Shown here piece by piece: positions 33,813-43,474 of a stretch of DNA of 64,000 nucleotides. Each line of letters begins with the position of its first letter. Positions within the stretch are counted from its first letter, which is position 1. The position numbers were made by a program, and so were the translations under genes. The notes below the pieces were generated by a model, which made no database searches, was not told the origin of the DNA, and saw only the letters and a list, made by a program, of their open reading frames with translations. Location: assembly GCF_022023855.1 (NCBI RefSeq), contig NZ_CP059449.1, forward strand, positions 916,501 to 980,500, given 5' to 3'. The DNA is from Azospirillum brasilense (GTDB lineage: Bacteria > Pseudomonadota > Alphaproteobacteria > Azospirillales > Azospirillaceae).

Positions 33813-34985
33813 TTAGAACGCCAGGACCGTACGGAGCAGGACGACGTGACCGTCGTTGTCCAGGTCCGCAGCGGCCGTGCTCAGGTCGCTCTCGGCCTTG
33901 AAGTAGTCATACTGAGCCTGCAGGGTCAGGCCCGGAGCGACGGTGTAGCCGGCGCCCACTTCGATGACTTCCAGGGTGCGGTCGCCAGCGGCATAGAGGC
34001 TGCCGGCGTCCTTGCCGCTCTTGTAGTTGGCGCCGACGACGATCGGGCCAGCGGTGTACTGAGCGCCGACAACCCAGAGGCGGCTCTTCTCGTTGTCCGA
34101 GGTCGCGGTCTGGATCTGGCCCGACTCACCGAAGTCGGTGTACGAACCGCCGAGCGAGAAGCCGGCGTAGCCGAGCTGGGCACCAACCTGCCAAGCGTTC
34201 AGGTCCTCGACGCTGGCGCCGACCGTGGTCGTGCCGGCAGCGGAACCCCAGTAGTAGCCAGCGCTGGCCTTCAGCGAAACGCCGCCGAAGGTGTTGCTGT
34301 AGTTGGCGCCGACTTCGACCAGATCCTCGAACGTGGTCGAGAAGCCGCGGCCGGTGGCGGTGACCGGGGTCAGGTCAGCGCGGTTGACCGAGGCGTGCGA
34401 GTCGTCGTTGCGCGGGGTGTAGCTGGCGCCCACCTGCAGGCCGGCGAAGCGCGGCGAGAAGTACACGATCTTGGTCGCGTTGTTCTCGACGACCAGCGAC
34501 TGGCTCAGCATCGAGCCGTTCAGACCGGCGAGGCCGCCACCGATGTCGGAGGTCTGGCCGATCCAGGCGGCGACGCCGTCATAGATGCCGAGCTGCAGGT
34601 AATCCTGCGGAGCGGTGACGTAGGTGGCGTCGTTGAAGGAGTTGGTCACGCCCATCTGGACCTGACCGAACGCGCCCTGCGCGAAGATGTAGCCGCGGTC
34701 GGCGTCCATCGTGCGGGCGTTGTTGGCACCCGAGTTGGCGCGCATACGGATGCGGCCACCGTACTCCAGACCGTTGTCGGCCTTGGCGGTCGGGGTCACG
34801 ATGACGCGGAAGCGGTTGCGGAAGTCAACCGAACGGGCGCCCTGGTCGCGGTCTTCGTTGACGTAGCCGCCTTCGAAGTAGGCGTCGCCGCCGACCTTGA
34901 CTTCAAACTTGGCCTGAGCGTTGGCAGCGCCGGCACCCAGAGCCAGAGCGGCAGCGGCGCAGCCCGCGAGCAGATAACGGTTCAT
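33813..34985 (-). CDS. Gram-negative porin (second paralogue)
   Basis: A 390-residue outer-membrane barrel with signal peptide (MNRYLLAGCAAAALALGAGA, ANA-Q). The mature start KFEVKVGGDAYFEGGY and the C-terminal LRTVLAF mirror the first porin. The ATG has a strong GGAGG site 8 bases upstream; the open frame further 5' is non-coding leader. Own promoter region and own terminator. Codons are very regular, as expected for an abundant protein. The pair suggests alternative porins used under different conditions. Confidence 0.93.
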   Translation of the reverse strand: MNRYLLAGCAAAALALGAGAANAQAKFEVKVGGDAYFEGGYVNEDRDQGARSVDFRNRFRVIVTPTAKADNGLEYGGRIRMRANSGANNARTMDADRGYIFAQGAFGQVQMGVTNSFNDATYVTAPQDYLQLGIYDGVAAWIGQTSDIGGGLAGLNGSMLSQSLVVENNATKIVYFSPRFAGLQVGASYTPRNDDSHASVNRADLTPVTATGRGFSTTFEDLVEVGANYSNTFGGVSLKASAGYYWGSAAGTTTVGASVEDLNAWQVGAQLGYAGFSLGGSYTDFGESGQIQTATSDNEKSRLWVVGAQYTAGPIVVGANYKSGKDAGSLYAAGDRTLEVIEVGAGYTVAPGLTLQAQYDYFKAESDLSTAAADLDNDGHVVLLRTVLAF

Positions 34986-35109
34986 GATTGTTGCCTCCAT
35001 CCTGGCAGCAGAATTTTCAGCCCGGTTAACGTCCTGGCTGGCTCTGTGGTACGCAGATGCGGGGACGCCAGCAAGCCGGAAATCGAAAAGTTGCAGCAAT
35101 GAAGGAACA

Positions 35110-35129
35110 GTGTGTCCGACGGAACACAC
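35110..35129. promoter_or_regulatory. Imperfect dyad upstream of the second porin
   Basis: GTGTGTCCGACGGAACACAC: six-base arms GTGTGT and ACACAC eight bases apart, 125-144 bases before the porin ATG, a distance like that of the dyad before the first porin. The 343-base gap 34986-35328 contains no gene; it must also carry the rightward promoter of the DUF3576 gene, which I could not place with confidence. Confidence 0.35.
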
Positions 35130-35328
35130 CTTGATTGTGCGCCGCCGTTGGAATTCCGCCGCCCGCGCCATCCCGTCCGCAGGGCTCCGGCATCGCCCCG
35201 GACACAGCAAAGGCACAGGCTGCGCCCCGCATCGGCTGTTGCCGCGGGCGGGCTTTTATGGTCTTTTCACCGGCATCCGCCGCGGTATCGTGCGCGGTAC
35301 CCCGAATTTATTGATCCAGGTTCCGACC

Positions 35329-35868
35329 ATGCGCCGTTCCCGTGTCCTTCGCCTTGCCCCCGTCGTGCTCGCGGCGTCGCTCGCCGTGGCCGGTTGCTCC
35401 AGCTGGGGCGGCCAGACGGAAACCGTCGATGAGCAGATCAAGAAGGAATACAAGTTCGGCAGCCTTCTCGGCACCGACGGCGGCTTCAGCCTGTTCGGCA
35501 AGAACAAGCGCAACGGCGCCGAGCAGGGCGATCCCAACGGCATCGGCGTCAACAGCTTCCTGTGGCGCGCCTCGCTGGACACGCTGTCCTTCATGCCGAT
35601 CGTCTCCGCCGACCCGTTCGGCGGCGTCATCCTGACCGACTGGTACACCCCGCCGGACACCCCGAACGAGCGCTTCAAGGTCAACCTGTACATCATGGAT
35701 CGCCAGCTCCGCGCCGACGGCGTGCGGGTGTCGGTGTTCAAGCAGCAGCGCGCCGGGTCGGACTGGCGCGACAGCGCGGTCGGGCCGGAGACGGCGACGA
35801 CGCTGGAGGACGCGGTGCTGACCCGCGCCCGCCAGATCCGCGTCGCCCAGCAGGCCGCGGCACGCTGA
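35329..35868 (+). CDS. DUF3576 lipoprotein
   Basis: A 179-residue lipoprotein with lipobox VAGC (Cys23). The conserved body (GIGVNSFLWRASLDTLSFMP, VILTDWYTPPDTPNERFKVN) matches DUF3576. This family usually sits immediately upstream of leuS-lptE-holA in alphaproteobacteria, as here. The association with lptE hints at outer-membrane assembly, but its function is unknown to me. Confidence 0.88.
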   Translation: MRRSRVLRLAPVVLAASLAVAGCSSWGGQTETVDEQIKKEYKFGSLLGTDGGFSLFGKNKRNGAEQGDPNGIGVNSFLWRASLDTLSFMPIVSADPFGGVILTDWYTPPDTPNERFKVNLYIMDRQLRADGVRVSVFKQQRAGSDWRDSAVGPETATTLEDAVLTRARQIRVAQQAAAR

Positions 35869-35978
35869 ACGGGGCGCCGGGCGGGGTGGGGCGCGGTCAT
35901 CGGTCCGCCGCCTGTTGCCCCGCCGTCGGCGCCTTATTTGTCTAGATCCACGAAACTCACGGAACGGCGTCTGCGGTC

Positions 35979-38549
35979 ATGTCGCGTTACAATGTCAAGG
36001 AAACCGAAGCGAAGTGGCAGGGCGAGTGGGAGCGGCAGGGCTGCTTCACCGCGCGCGAGGACGCTTCCCGTGAGAAGTATTACGTGCTGGAGATGTTCCC
36101 CTACCCGTCGGGGCGCATCCACATGGGGCATGTCCGCAACTACACCATCGGCGATGTGATCGCGCGCTACAAGCGCGCCCGTGGCTTCAACGTTCTGCAC
36201 CCGATGGGCTGGGACGCCTTCGGCCTGCCGGCGGAGAACGCCGCGCTGGAGAAGAAGACCCATCCGGCCAAATGGACGCGCGAGAACATCGCGGCCATGC
36301 GCGCCCAGCTGAAGACGATGGGCCTGTCCATCGACTGGGACCGCGAGATCGCCACCTGCGACGTGGAGTATTACCGCCACGAGCAGAAGATGTTCCTGGA
36401 TTTCCTCAAGGAAGGCCTGGCCTACCGCAAGGAGTCCTGGGTCAACTGGGACCCGGTCGACAACACGGTCCTCGCCAACGAGCAGGTGATCGACGGTCGC
36501 GGCTGGCGCACCGGGGCGCTGGTCGAGAAGCGCAAGCTGTCGCAGTGGTTCCTCAAGATCACCGCCTACGCCGACGAGCTGCTGAAGGGGCTGGACACGC
36601 TGGACCGCTGGCCGGAGCGCGTGCGCCTGATGCAGGAGAACTGGATCGGCAAGTCCACCGGCGTGCGTTTCCGCTTCGACCTCGTCGGACGGACGGACAA
36701 GCTGGAAGTCTTCACGACCCGGCCCGACACGCTGTTCGGCGCGTCCTTCGCGGCGATCTCCGCCAACCACCCGCTGGCCGCCGAACTGGCCGCCGGCAAC
36801 CCCGCGCTGGCCGAGTTCATCGCCGAGTGCAACCGCCTGGGCACCAGCGAGGAGGCGATCGAAACCGCTGAGAAGCGCGGCTTCGACACCGGGCTGCGGG
36901 TGGTGCATCCCTTCGACCCGTCCTGGGAGCTGCCGGTCTACGTCGCCAACTTCGTGCTGATGGAATACGGCACGGGCGCCATCTTCGGCTGCCCGGCCCA
37001 TGACCAGCGCGACCTGGACTTCGCCCGCAAGTACGGCCTGCCGGTCACGCCGGTGGTCGTTCCGGCGGACGCCGATCCCGCGACCTTCGCGGTCGGCGAC
37101 GAGGCCTATACCGGCCCCGGCCTGCTGCGCAATTCCCGCTTCCTCGACGGGATGGAGGTCGAGCCGGCCAAGCAGGAGGTCGGCAAGCGGCTTGAGGAGC
37201 AGGGGCAGGGCGAGCGCACCACCCAGTACCGCCTGCGCGACTGGGGCGTTTCCCGCCAGCGTTACTGGGGCTGCCCGATCCCGGTCATCCACTGCGACAG
37301 CTGCGGCATCGTCCCGGTTCCGCAGCAGGATCTGCCGGTCGTTCTGCCGGACGACGTGACCTTCGACAAGCCCGGCAACCCGCTGGACCACCACCCGACG
37401 TGGAAGCACACGAGCTGCCCGAGCTGCGGCAAGCCGGCGGTGCGCGAGACGGACACCTTCGACACCTTCATCGAGTCGAGCTGGTATTTCGCCCGCTTCT
37501 GCTCGCCCAAAGCCGAGGATGTCGCCTTCACGCGCGAGGCGGTGGACTACTGGCTGTCCGTGGACCAGTACATCGGCGGCATCGAGCATGCCGTGCTGCA
37601 CCTGCTCTATTCCCGCTTCTGGACGCGGGCGATGAAGCAGTGCGGCTACCTGAACGTGGAGGAGCCCTTCGCCGGCCTCTTCACCCAGGGCATGGTCAAC
37701 CATGAGACCTACAAGGACACCGGCACCGGCGCCTGGCTGGCCCCGACCGACATCCGCAGGAACGATCTCGGCGACTACATCCGCAACGACAACGACGGCC
37801 CGGTGACGGTTGGCCGCGTCGAGAAGATGTCGAAGTCCAAGAAGAACGTGGTGGATCCGGCGCACATCATCGGCACCTACGGCGCCGACGCCGCCCGCCT
37901 GTTCATGCTGTCCGACAGCCCGCCGGAACGCGACCTGGAATGGACCGAAGCCGGCATCGACGGCGCCTGGCGCTACATCAACCGCCTGTGGCGGATGGTG
38001 ACGGAATCGCCGGTCGCTCTGCCGCCCGCCGGGACGCCGAAGCCGGACGTCTTCAGCGCCAAGGCCGAGGCCACCCGCCGTCTGGTCCACAAGGCCATCG
38101 CCGGCATCTCGGAAGACCTGGAGAAGTTCCGCTTCAACAAGGCGGTGGCCCGCGTGCGAGAGCTGTCCAACGCACTGGCCGAGCTGGACGGCACGGGCGA
38201 GGGCGAAGCCTGGGTCCTGCGCGAAGGCTTCGAGGCCACCGTCCGCCTGATCGCCCCGATGATGCCCCATCTCGCCGAGGAGCTGTGGGCGCAGCTCGGC
38301 CATGCCACGCTGCTTGTCAACCAGCCCTGGCCGCAGGCCGACGCCGCCCTGGTGGTCGAGGACTCGGTCACCATGGCGGTGCAGGTCAACGGCAAGCTGC
38401 GCGCGACGCTGGAGCTGCCGCGCGACATGGCGAAGGATGCCGCGGAGCAGGCCGCCCTGGCCGATCCAAACGTCCAGCGCGCCTTGGAGGGCAAGCCGGT
38501 GCGCAAGGTCATCGTCGTCCCGAACCGGGTGATCAATGTCGTCGTCTGA
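35979..38549 (+). CDS. leuS: Leucyl-tRNA synthetase
   Basis: An 856-residue class-I synthetase. The HIGH motif is HMGH (48-51) in [16 protein letters not shown], and KMSKS is at 616-620 followed by KKN. The CP1 editing domain includes [13 protein letters not shown] zinc-type Cys pair pattern is visible ([10 protein letters not shown] and CPSCGKPAV). The C-terminal [12 protein letters not shown] domain is complete. Its end overlaps the start of lptE by 14 bases. Confidence 0.98.
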   Translation: MSRYNVKETEAKWQGEWERQGCFTAREDASREKYYVLEMFPYPSGRIHMGHVRNYTIGDVIARYKRARGFNVLHPMGWDAFGLPAENAALEKKTHPAKWTRENIAAMRAQLKTMGLSIDWDREIATCDVEYYRHEQKMFLDFLKEGLAYRKESWVNWDPVDNTVLANEQVIDGRGWRTGALVEKRKLSQWFLKITAYADELLKGLDTLDRWPERVRLMQENWIGKSTGVRFRFDLVGRTDKLEVFTTRPDTLFGASFAAISANHPLAAELAAGNPALAEFIAECNRLGTSEEAIETAEKRGFDTGLRVVHPFDPSWELPVYVANFVLMEYGTGAIFGCPAHDQRDLDFARKYGLPVTPVVVPADADPATFAVGDEAYTGPGLLRNSRFLDGMEVEPAKQEVGKRLEEQGQGERTTQYRLRDWGVSRQRYWGCPIPVIHCDSCGIVPVPQQDLPVVLPDDVTFDKPGNPLDHHPTWKHTSCPSCGKPAVRETDTFDTFIESSWYFARFCSPKAEDVAFTREAVDYWLSVDQYIGGIEHAVLHLLYSRFWTRAMKQCGYLNVEEPFAGLFTQGMVNHETYKDTGTGAWLAPTDIRRNDLGDYIRNDNDGPVTVGRVEKMSKSKKNVVDPAHIIGTYGADAARLFMLSDSPPERDLEWTEAGIDGAWRYINRLWRMVTESPVALPPAGTPKPDVFSAKAEATRRLVHKAIAGISEDLEKFRFNKAVARVRELSNALAELDGTGEGEAWVLREGFEATVRLIAPMMPHLAEELWAQLGHATLLVNQPWPQADAALVVEDSVTMAVQVNGKLRATLELPRDMAKDAAEQAALADPNVQRALEGKPVRKVIVVPNRVINVVV

Positions 38550-39099
38550 CCTCCCTAATGACAATGGCCGTAACCGCAAAGCCGGCGTACGGCGGCGAGG
38601 GCTTCTGGCCCTCGCCCTGCTTGCGCCGGCGGTGCTTGCCACGGCGGCCTGCGGTTTCCAGCCCATGTATGGAAACCTCGGGGCGAACAGCATCGGCACC
38701 GCCGAGCTCCAGCAGGTCGAGATCGGCGGCATCAAGGACCGTTATGGCCAGAAGCTGCGCAATCTCCTGATCGACCGCTTCTACGCCGATGGCCGTCCCG
38801 CCGCCCCACGCTACCGGTTGGAGACCGTGCTGACCGCGTCGGAGCAGAAGCTGTCCCTTCAGAAGGACGCGACCGCCACACGCGCCCAGCTCGTCGTGAA
38901 CGCCCCCTACCAGCTCATCGACGCGGCGACGGGCGCGATCCTGTTCCAGGCCAACGCGCGCTCCTACATCAGCTACAACGTGCTGGAGCAGCAGTACGGC
39001 GCCCTGGTCACGGTCGAGAACGCCTACGACCGCGCGATTCTGGAAATCTCCAACGAGATCACCACCCGCGTGGCCGCCCAGCTCGGCCGCAAGCTCTGA
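38536..39099 (+). CDS. lptE: LPS assembly lipoprotein LptE
   Basis: A 187-residue outer-membrane lipoprotein that plugs the LptD barrel during lipopolysaccharide export. Basic N-terminus, then a hydrophobic run and lipobox TAAC (Cys39), followed by GFQPMYG, the alphaproteobacterial LptE start. Overlaps leuS by 14 bases and precedes holA, the usual leuS-lptE-holA order. Sequence similarity in this family is low; position adds much of the confidence. Confidence 0.92.
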   Translation: MSSSDLPNDNGRNRKAGVRRRGLLALALLAPAVLATAACGFQPMYGNLGANSIGTAELQQVEIGGIKDRYGQKLRNLLIDRFYADGRPAAPRYRLETVLTASEQKLSLQKDATATRAQLVVNAPYQLIDAATGAILFQANARSYISYNVLEQQYGALVTVENAYDRAILEISNEITTRVAAQLGRKL

Positions 39100-39148
39100 T
39101 CCACACTGGACAACCGGAGGCCGGTCCTCCGCCACCGACGGTGTCTTC

Positions 39149-40171
39149 GTGAAGCTGCAAGCCCGGGCGATCGACGGCTTCCTGCGCAGCCCCGATCCCA
39201 AGATCCGCGCGGTCCTGCTCTACGGCCCGGACACCGGTCTGGTGCGCGACCGCGCCATGGGGCTGGGCCGCACCGTGGTCGCCGACCTGTCCGACCCTTT
39301 CCGGGTCACCGAGATGCTGGGCCGCGCCGTCGCCGACGACCCCGCGCGTCTGGCCGACGAGGCCGCCGCCCTGTCCTTCACCGGGGGCCGCCGCCTGATC
39401 CGCGTGCGCGAGGCGGAGGACAACGTCGCCGCCGCCTTCACCGCCTTCCTGGCCGACCCGCCGCCCGGTGACAGCCTCGTCATCGTCGAAGCCGGCGATC
39501 TCGGCAACCGGTCGAAGTTGCGCACCCTGTTCGAAGGGGCCGACGGCGCCGTCGCCATCCCCTGCTATGTGGAGGAGGAGGCGGCGCTCGGCCGGGTCAT
39601 CGCCGACATCCTGCACGGCCATGGCCTGACCGCCGATCCCGACGCCCTGACCTTCCTCGCCGGCAATCTGGTCGGCGACCGCATGGTGGCGCGCGGCGAG
39701 ATGGAGAAGCTGGCGCTCTACATGGGCACGGAGACGCGCGTCCGGCTGGAGGATGCCCAGGCCTGCGTCGGCGACAGCGCGGCCCTGTCGCTCGACGAGC
39801 CGATCTGGGCGGCGGCGGAGGGAGACTTCGCGACGCTCGACCGCTCGCTGGCCCGGCTGTTCGCCGAGGGCATGTCCCCGGTGCCGATCCTGCGCGCCGC
39901 CCAGCGTCATTTCCAGCGGCTGCAACTGGTCGCCGGGCAGGTGGCGGCGGGCAAGTCGGCGGACGCCGCGGTGGAGGCGCTGCGCCCGCCGGTGTTCTTC
40001 AAGATGAAGCCGCGGTTGACCGGTCAGGCCCGCCGCTGGCCGGCGCCGCTGGTTCGGCAGGCGCTGGAGCGGCTGGTCGAGGCCGAGGCCGACTGCAAGC
40101 GGACCAACATGCCCGACCAGACGCTGTGCGCCCGCGTCCTCTTCCAGCTCGCCTCGCTGGCGCGGCGCTGA
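39149..40171 (+). CDS. holA: DNA polymerase III subunit delta
   Basis: A 340-residue clamp-loader subunit that opens the sliding clamp. The start KLQARAIDGFLRSPDPKIRAVLLYGPDTGLVRDRA is family-typical; a divergent AAA+ fold without Walker ATPase residues follows, then the collar domain (MPDQTLCARVLFQLASLARR). Likely GTG start with the leader 49 bases after lptE. Ends just before a tandem-repeat tract. Confidence 0.93.
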   Translation: MKLQARAIDGFLRSPDPKIRAVLLYGPDTGLVRDRAMGLGRTVVADLSDPFRVTEMLGRAVADDPARLADEAAALSFTGGRRLIRVREAEDNVAAAFTAFLADPPPGDSLVIVEAGDLGNRSKLRTLFEGADGAVAIPCYVEEEAALGRVIADILHGHGLTADPDALTFLAGNLVGDRMVARGEMEKLALYMGTETRVRLEDAQACVGDSAALSLDEPIWAAAEGDFATLDRSLARLFAEGMSPVPILRAAQRHFQRLQLVAGQVAAGKSADAAVEALRPPVFFKMKPRLTGQARRWPAPLVRQALERLVEAEADCKRTNMPDQTLCARVLFQLASLARR

Positions 40172-40178
40172 ACCTCTT

Positions 40179-40238
40179 CCTTATTTCGCGACCCCTTATT
40201 TCGCGGCCCCTTATTTCGCGGCCCCTTATTTCGTGGCC
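40179..40238. repeat. Four 15-bp tandem repeats across the end of the esterase-like gene
   Basis: CCTTATTTCGCGACC, CCTTATTTCGCGGCC (twice) and CCTTATTTCGTGGCC. On the minus strand every unit contains A-(A/T)-K-stop in the same frame as the gene ending at 40226, giving four in-phase TAA stops. The AT-rich unit contrasts with its surroundings. Confidence 0.9.
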
Positions 40239-41605
40239 AGGAACTGCGGCACGCGCAGCAGGATCAGCTCGTTGTGGTCCTGCTTGCCCAGCGCGCGGCC
40301 CGACGAGTAGGGGAGGTTGTTGTCGTTGCCGACCACGATGTGCTCGGCGTCCACCACATCGACGTTCTCGATGGTCACGAAGGGAAAGGTGAACTTGCCC
40401 TTGTCGCCGCCGAGCCGGGCGATGCCCTTCGGATCGTCGATGTCCATCAGGTCGACGTAACCGACCTTCTTCACGAAGCCCTCGGCGTCGGCCTGGGCGA
40501 AGTCGATCTTGTAGACCCGCTTGACCTGCGCCGGGACGTTGAAGCAGTCCGGGGTGGGCTGGCCGCTGCAGCCCTTGGCCGGGTCGCCCTCGCCGTTGTC
40601 GCGCTCGATGATCAAGCCGGTGGTGGCGTCGATCATGTTGAAGTCGCCGATGTTGTTGCCGTTGGCCTCCAGAAGGTACTTGAAGCTGCGGCCCGTGAAG
40701 TCGCCCTTGGCGACGTCGAACTCGGCGATGCGCAGATACTCCCGCCCGTCCTTGGTCTCCCAGGCACCACCCGTCCCAAGCTGGGCGTTGAACAACGGCC
40801 CTTCGAACAGCGGGTAGAGGAACCGGCCGTCCTTCGACGCGGCCATCCCCTCGAAGCCGCGCGAGCGGCGCACCTCGAAGCCGACAGCGCCCGGCACAGC
40901 CGGGGTGGACACCGCGTAATGGTCGGGGGAGCGCACGGGCTTGCCGTCCACCTTGCTCTCATGCAGGGACAGCAGCGTGCCGGTCCGGTCGGTCACCAGG
41001 ATGTAGGGGCCGAACTCGTCGCCAAAATACATCCGGTCGCCGATGATCTGCACGCTCTCGACGTCGAAGTCGGCGCCGGTCAGGTAGCGTTCCTTGGTCG
41101 CCTCGGTGACGATGGGGAAGGGCACCTTGCGGTCGGGATCGCGCAGGAACAGCGTCTCGGCCACCGCCGCCGCGCCGGTCTTCCAATCGATGGTCAGCCT
41201 GTGCACCGTCAGCATGGCGTCGGCGGAGTTGCTCTTGCTGCCGAAGCCGTTGTCGGTCAGCACCAGGAAGCTGCCGTCGCCAAGCGCCTTGATCCCGGAG
41301 AAGCCCTGGACCGGCTGGCCCTCGAAGGGCAGTGCCATGCCGGTGCCGCGCGCCGCGCCGGGTGCCGACAGGAAGGATGTGCCGTCGATGCTGCGGGACT
41401 GGTCGACGCGTTTGCGGTCGGCGGCGGTGAACTTGCCGGAGGTGCGGAAGAGGTCTGGCGCGTCGGCGGGCGGCGCCACAAAGGTCGCCGCGTCGATAAC
41501 ACCGTGTCCGGCCAACTCCGCCGGGAATTTCTGGTCCGCAAGAGCCGGCCCCGCAATCAGGGCCGCGGTAAGGCCGGCAAGGCACAGGCCGTGGATGGGC
41601 TTCAT
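40226..41605 (-). CDS. Esterase-like activity of phytase family protein, secreted
   Basis: A 459-residue exported protein with signal peptide ending PALADQ. It has the beta-propeller-like repeats of the phytase-like family (QPVQGFSGIKALGDGSFLVLTDNGFG, RSRGFEGMAASKDGRFLYPLFEGPL, NNIGDFNMIDATTGLIIERDNG). Family proteins are periplasmic or secreted; phosphatase/esterase activity is assumed. The last codons fall inside a 15-bp tandem repeat. Upstream, 41677-41694 holds a small dyad (TTAGTG-N6-CACTAA) that may be regulatory. Confidence 0.88.
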   Translation of the reverse strand: MKPIHGLCLAGLTAALIAGPALADQKFPAELAGHGVIDAATFVAPPADAPDLFRTSGKFTAADRKRVDQSRSIDGTSFLSAPGAARGTGMALPFEGQPVQGFSGIKALGDGSFLVLTDNGFGSKSNSADAMLTVHRLTIDWKTGAAAVAETLFLRDPDRKVPFPIVTEATKERYLTGADFDVESVQIIGDRMYFGDEFGPYILVTDRTGTLLSLHESKVDGKPVRSPDHYAVSTPAVPGAVGFEVRRSRGFEGMAASKDGRFLYPLFEGPLFNAQLGTGGAWETKDGREYLRIAEFDVAKGDFTGRSFKYLLEANGNNIGDFNMIDATTGLIIERDNGEGDPAKGCSGQPTPDCFNVPAQVKRVYKIDFAQADAEGFVKKVGYVDLMDIDDPKGIARLGGDKGKFTFPFVTIENVDVVDAEHIVVGNDNNLPYSSGRALGKQDHNELILLRVPQFLATK

Positions 41606-41676
41606 GAATCTCCCCCTCTTTGTCGGCTCCGGCCACGTCGCTGCGGCCGGACGACCCTGTTTAGGGGGAGATCATG

Positions 41677-41694
41677 TTAGTGCCGTTTCACTAA
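41677..41694. promoter_or_regulatory. Small dyad upstream of the phytase-like gene
   Basis: TTAGTG and CACTAA arms, 6 bases apart, 72-89 bases before the gene start, in the short AT-richer gap between parB and this gene. Confidence 0.3.
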
Positions 41695-41719
41695 AGTGAC
41701 AGTTTGGTTCCGCGACTTC

Positions 41720-42631
41720 CTATTCACCACCAAGCCGGCGCAGCACGTCGTCAAGCTGGTCCAGCGTCTGGTAATGGATGGTGATGGAGCCGCCCTTGCC
41801 CTGCGGCGTGATCGCGACCTTCAGCCCGATGCGGGCGGAGATCTCTTCCTCCAGATTCACCAGATCGACGTCCCTGAGCGTCGGGTCGGTGGCGGCACCG
41901 CCGCGTCCGCCGGTCTTCTTGGCCTTGACCGGCGCACTGCCACGCATCAGGTCTTCGGTCTGGCGCACGTTCAGCCCACGCTTGACCACCTCGCGTGCCA
42001 CCGACACCGGATCGGAAGAGGTGAGCAGCGCGCGGGCATGGCCGGCGCTGAGCGCCCCCTCCTGCACCATGCCCTTGACCGGGTCGGGCAGGGCGAGCAG
42101 GCGCATCATGTTGGCGACGTGGCTGCGGCTCTTGCCGACCGAGCGCGCCAGATCCTCCTGCGTGTGTTCGAACTCCTCCATCAGGCGCTTGTAGCCCTCA
42201 GCCTCTTCGAGCGGCGTCAGGTCCTGGCGCTGGATGTTCTCGATCAGCGCGATTTCCAGCGCTTCACGATCCGACAGCTCGCGGATGACGACCGGCACCT
42301 CGTGCAGGCCGGCGATCTGCGCGGCCCGCCAGCGGCGTTCGCCGGCGATCAGCTCATAGGAGTTGGTCGTCTCCGAATCCCGGCGGACGAGCAGGGGCTG
42401 GAGGATGCCCTTGTCGCGGATCGACTCGACCAGCCCCTGCAGCGCCTCGTCGTCGAAGGTGCGGCGCGGCTGGTACTTGCCGGGATGGATGAACTCGATG
42501 GGCACCTGCTTGGACTGGCGCACCTTATCGAGCGCGGAATAGTCCTCCGCCGCCTCGCCGAACAGGGCGGACAGGCCACGACCCAGGCTGGCGCGGCGGG
42601 CACCGCCGTCCGAACGTTTGGTATCCTCCAT
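41720..42631 (-). CDS. parB: Chromosome partitioning protein ParB
   Basis: A 303-residue CTP-dependent clamp that loads at parS and organises the origin region. The N-terminal ParB/Srx fold carries CTP-site residues (GERRWRAAQIAGLHEVPVVI), a GKSRSHVANMMRLLALP helix-turn-helix recognises parS, and a C-terminal dimerisation domain follows. Its ATG overlaps the last base of parA. Three parS-like sites are in this window. Confidence 0.97.
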   Translation of the reverse strand: MEDTKRSDGGARRASLGRGLSALFGEAAEDYSALDKVRQSKQVPIEFIHPGKYQPRRTFDDEALQGLVESIRDKGILQPLLVRRDSETTNSYELIAGERRWRAAQIAGLHEVPVVIRELSDREALEIALIENIQRQDLTPLEEAEGYKRLMEEFEHTQEDLARSVGKSRSHVANMMRLLALPDPVKGMVQEGALSAGHARALLTSSDPVSVAREVVKRGLNVRQTEDLMRGSAPVKAKKTGGRGGAATDPTLRDVDLVNLEEEISARIGLKVAITPQGKGGSITIHYQTLDQLDDVLRRLGGE

Positions 42632-43425
42632 CACGCGCTCAGCCTCTTCTCACGGCGCAGCACCTCGCCGGCCAAATGGATGTATGCCTGCGACCCGGGG
42701 CAGCGCATGTCGTAGATCAGCACCGGCTTGCCGTGGGACGGCGCCTCCGAGACCTTCACGTTCCGCGGGATGACGGTGTCGTAGACCTTCTCCCCGAAGA
42801 AGCCGCGGACGTCGGCGGCCACCATGTCGGACAGGTTGTTGCGTTTGTCGAACATGGTCAGCACGACGCCGTGGATGTCCAGCTCGGGGTTGAAGGCGCG
42901 CTTCACCCGCTCGATGGTGCGGACGAGGTGGCTGAGGCCCTCCAGCGCGTAGAACTCGCACTGCAGCGGCACCATCACAGCGTGGGAGGCGACCAGCGCG
43001 TTCAGCGTCAGGAGGCCGAGCGCCGGCGGGCAGTCGATCAGCACGTAGTCGTATTCCAGCGCGCTCTTGTCCACCGCCTCGCGCAGCCGGAACTCGCGCC
43101 GCTCGGAGGTGACCAGTTCGACCTCGGCGCCGGACAGATCGACGGAGGAGGTGATGATCGACAGGTTCGGCACCGTTGACACCGTCGCGGCGTCTTCCAG
43201 TGGCATGCCGTCGAACAGGACGTCGTAGATGCCGACACGCCGGTCGGCGCGCGGGATGCCGAGGCCGGTGGAGGCGTTGCCCTGGGGATCGAGATCGATC
43301 ACCAGAACACGCTTGCCGATGGCGGCCAGGGCGGTTGCCAGATTGATGGTGGTCGTGGTCTTGCCCACGCCGCCTTTCTGGTTGGCAATCGATATGACGC
43401 GGGCGGAGGGAAGGGCGGAGGGCAT
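42631..43425 (-). CDS. parA: Chromosome partitioning ATPase ParA
   Basis: A 264-residue deviant Walker ATPase that moves ParB-parS complexes. The motif ANQKGGVGKTTTTINLATALA is present at the N-terminus, VIDLDPQGNAS forms the next motif, and VLIDCPPALG is Walker B-like. The ATG before PSALPSARVISIANQ is chosen because GAGG precedes it and length fits the family; a GTG at 43494 would add 23 residues and overlap rsmG. Forms the rsmG-parA-parB operon. Confidence 0.95.
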   Translation of the reverse strand: MPSALPSARVISIANQKGGVGKTTTTINLATALAAIGKRVLVIDLDPQGNASTGLGIPRADRRVGIYDVLFDGMPLEDAATVSTVPNLSIITSSVDLSGAEVELVTSERREFRLREAVDKSALEYDYVLIDCPPALGLLTLNALVASHAVMVPLQCEFYALEGLSHLVRTIERVKRAFNPELDIHGVVLTMFDKRNNLSDMVAADVRGFFGEKVYDTVIPRNVKVSEAPSHGKPVLIYDMRCPGSQAYIHLAGEVLRREKRLSA

Positions 43426-43474
43426 GTCAGCCTCGCGGGAAGCGTCGGAGCGGGAATGCATCAGGGTCGCGGTC

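Noticed and set aside
35934-38735. A 933-codon open frame antisense to leuS
   Set aside because: leuS is complete and certain on the other strand; the antisense product is Arg/Val/Gly-rich with no recognisable domain.
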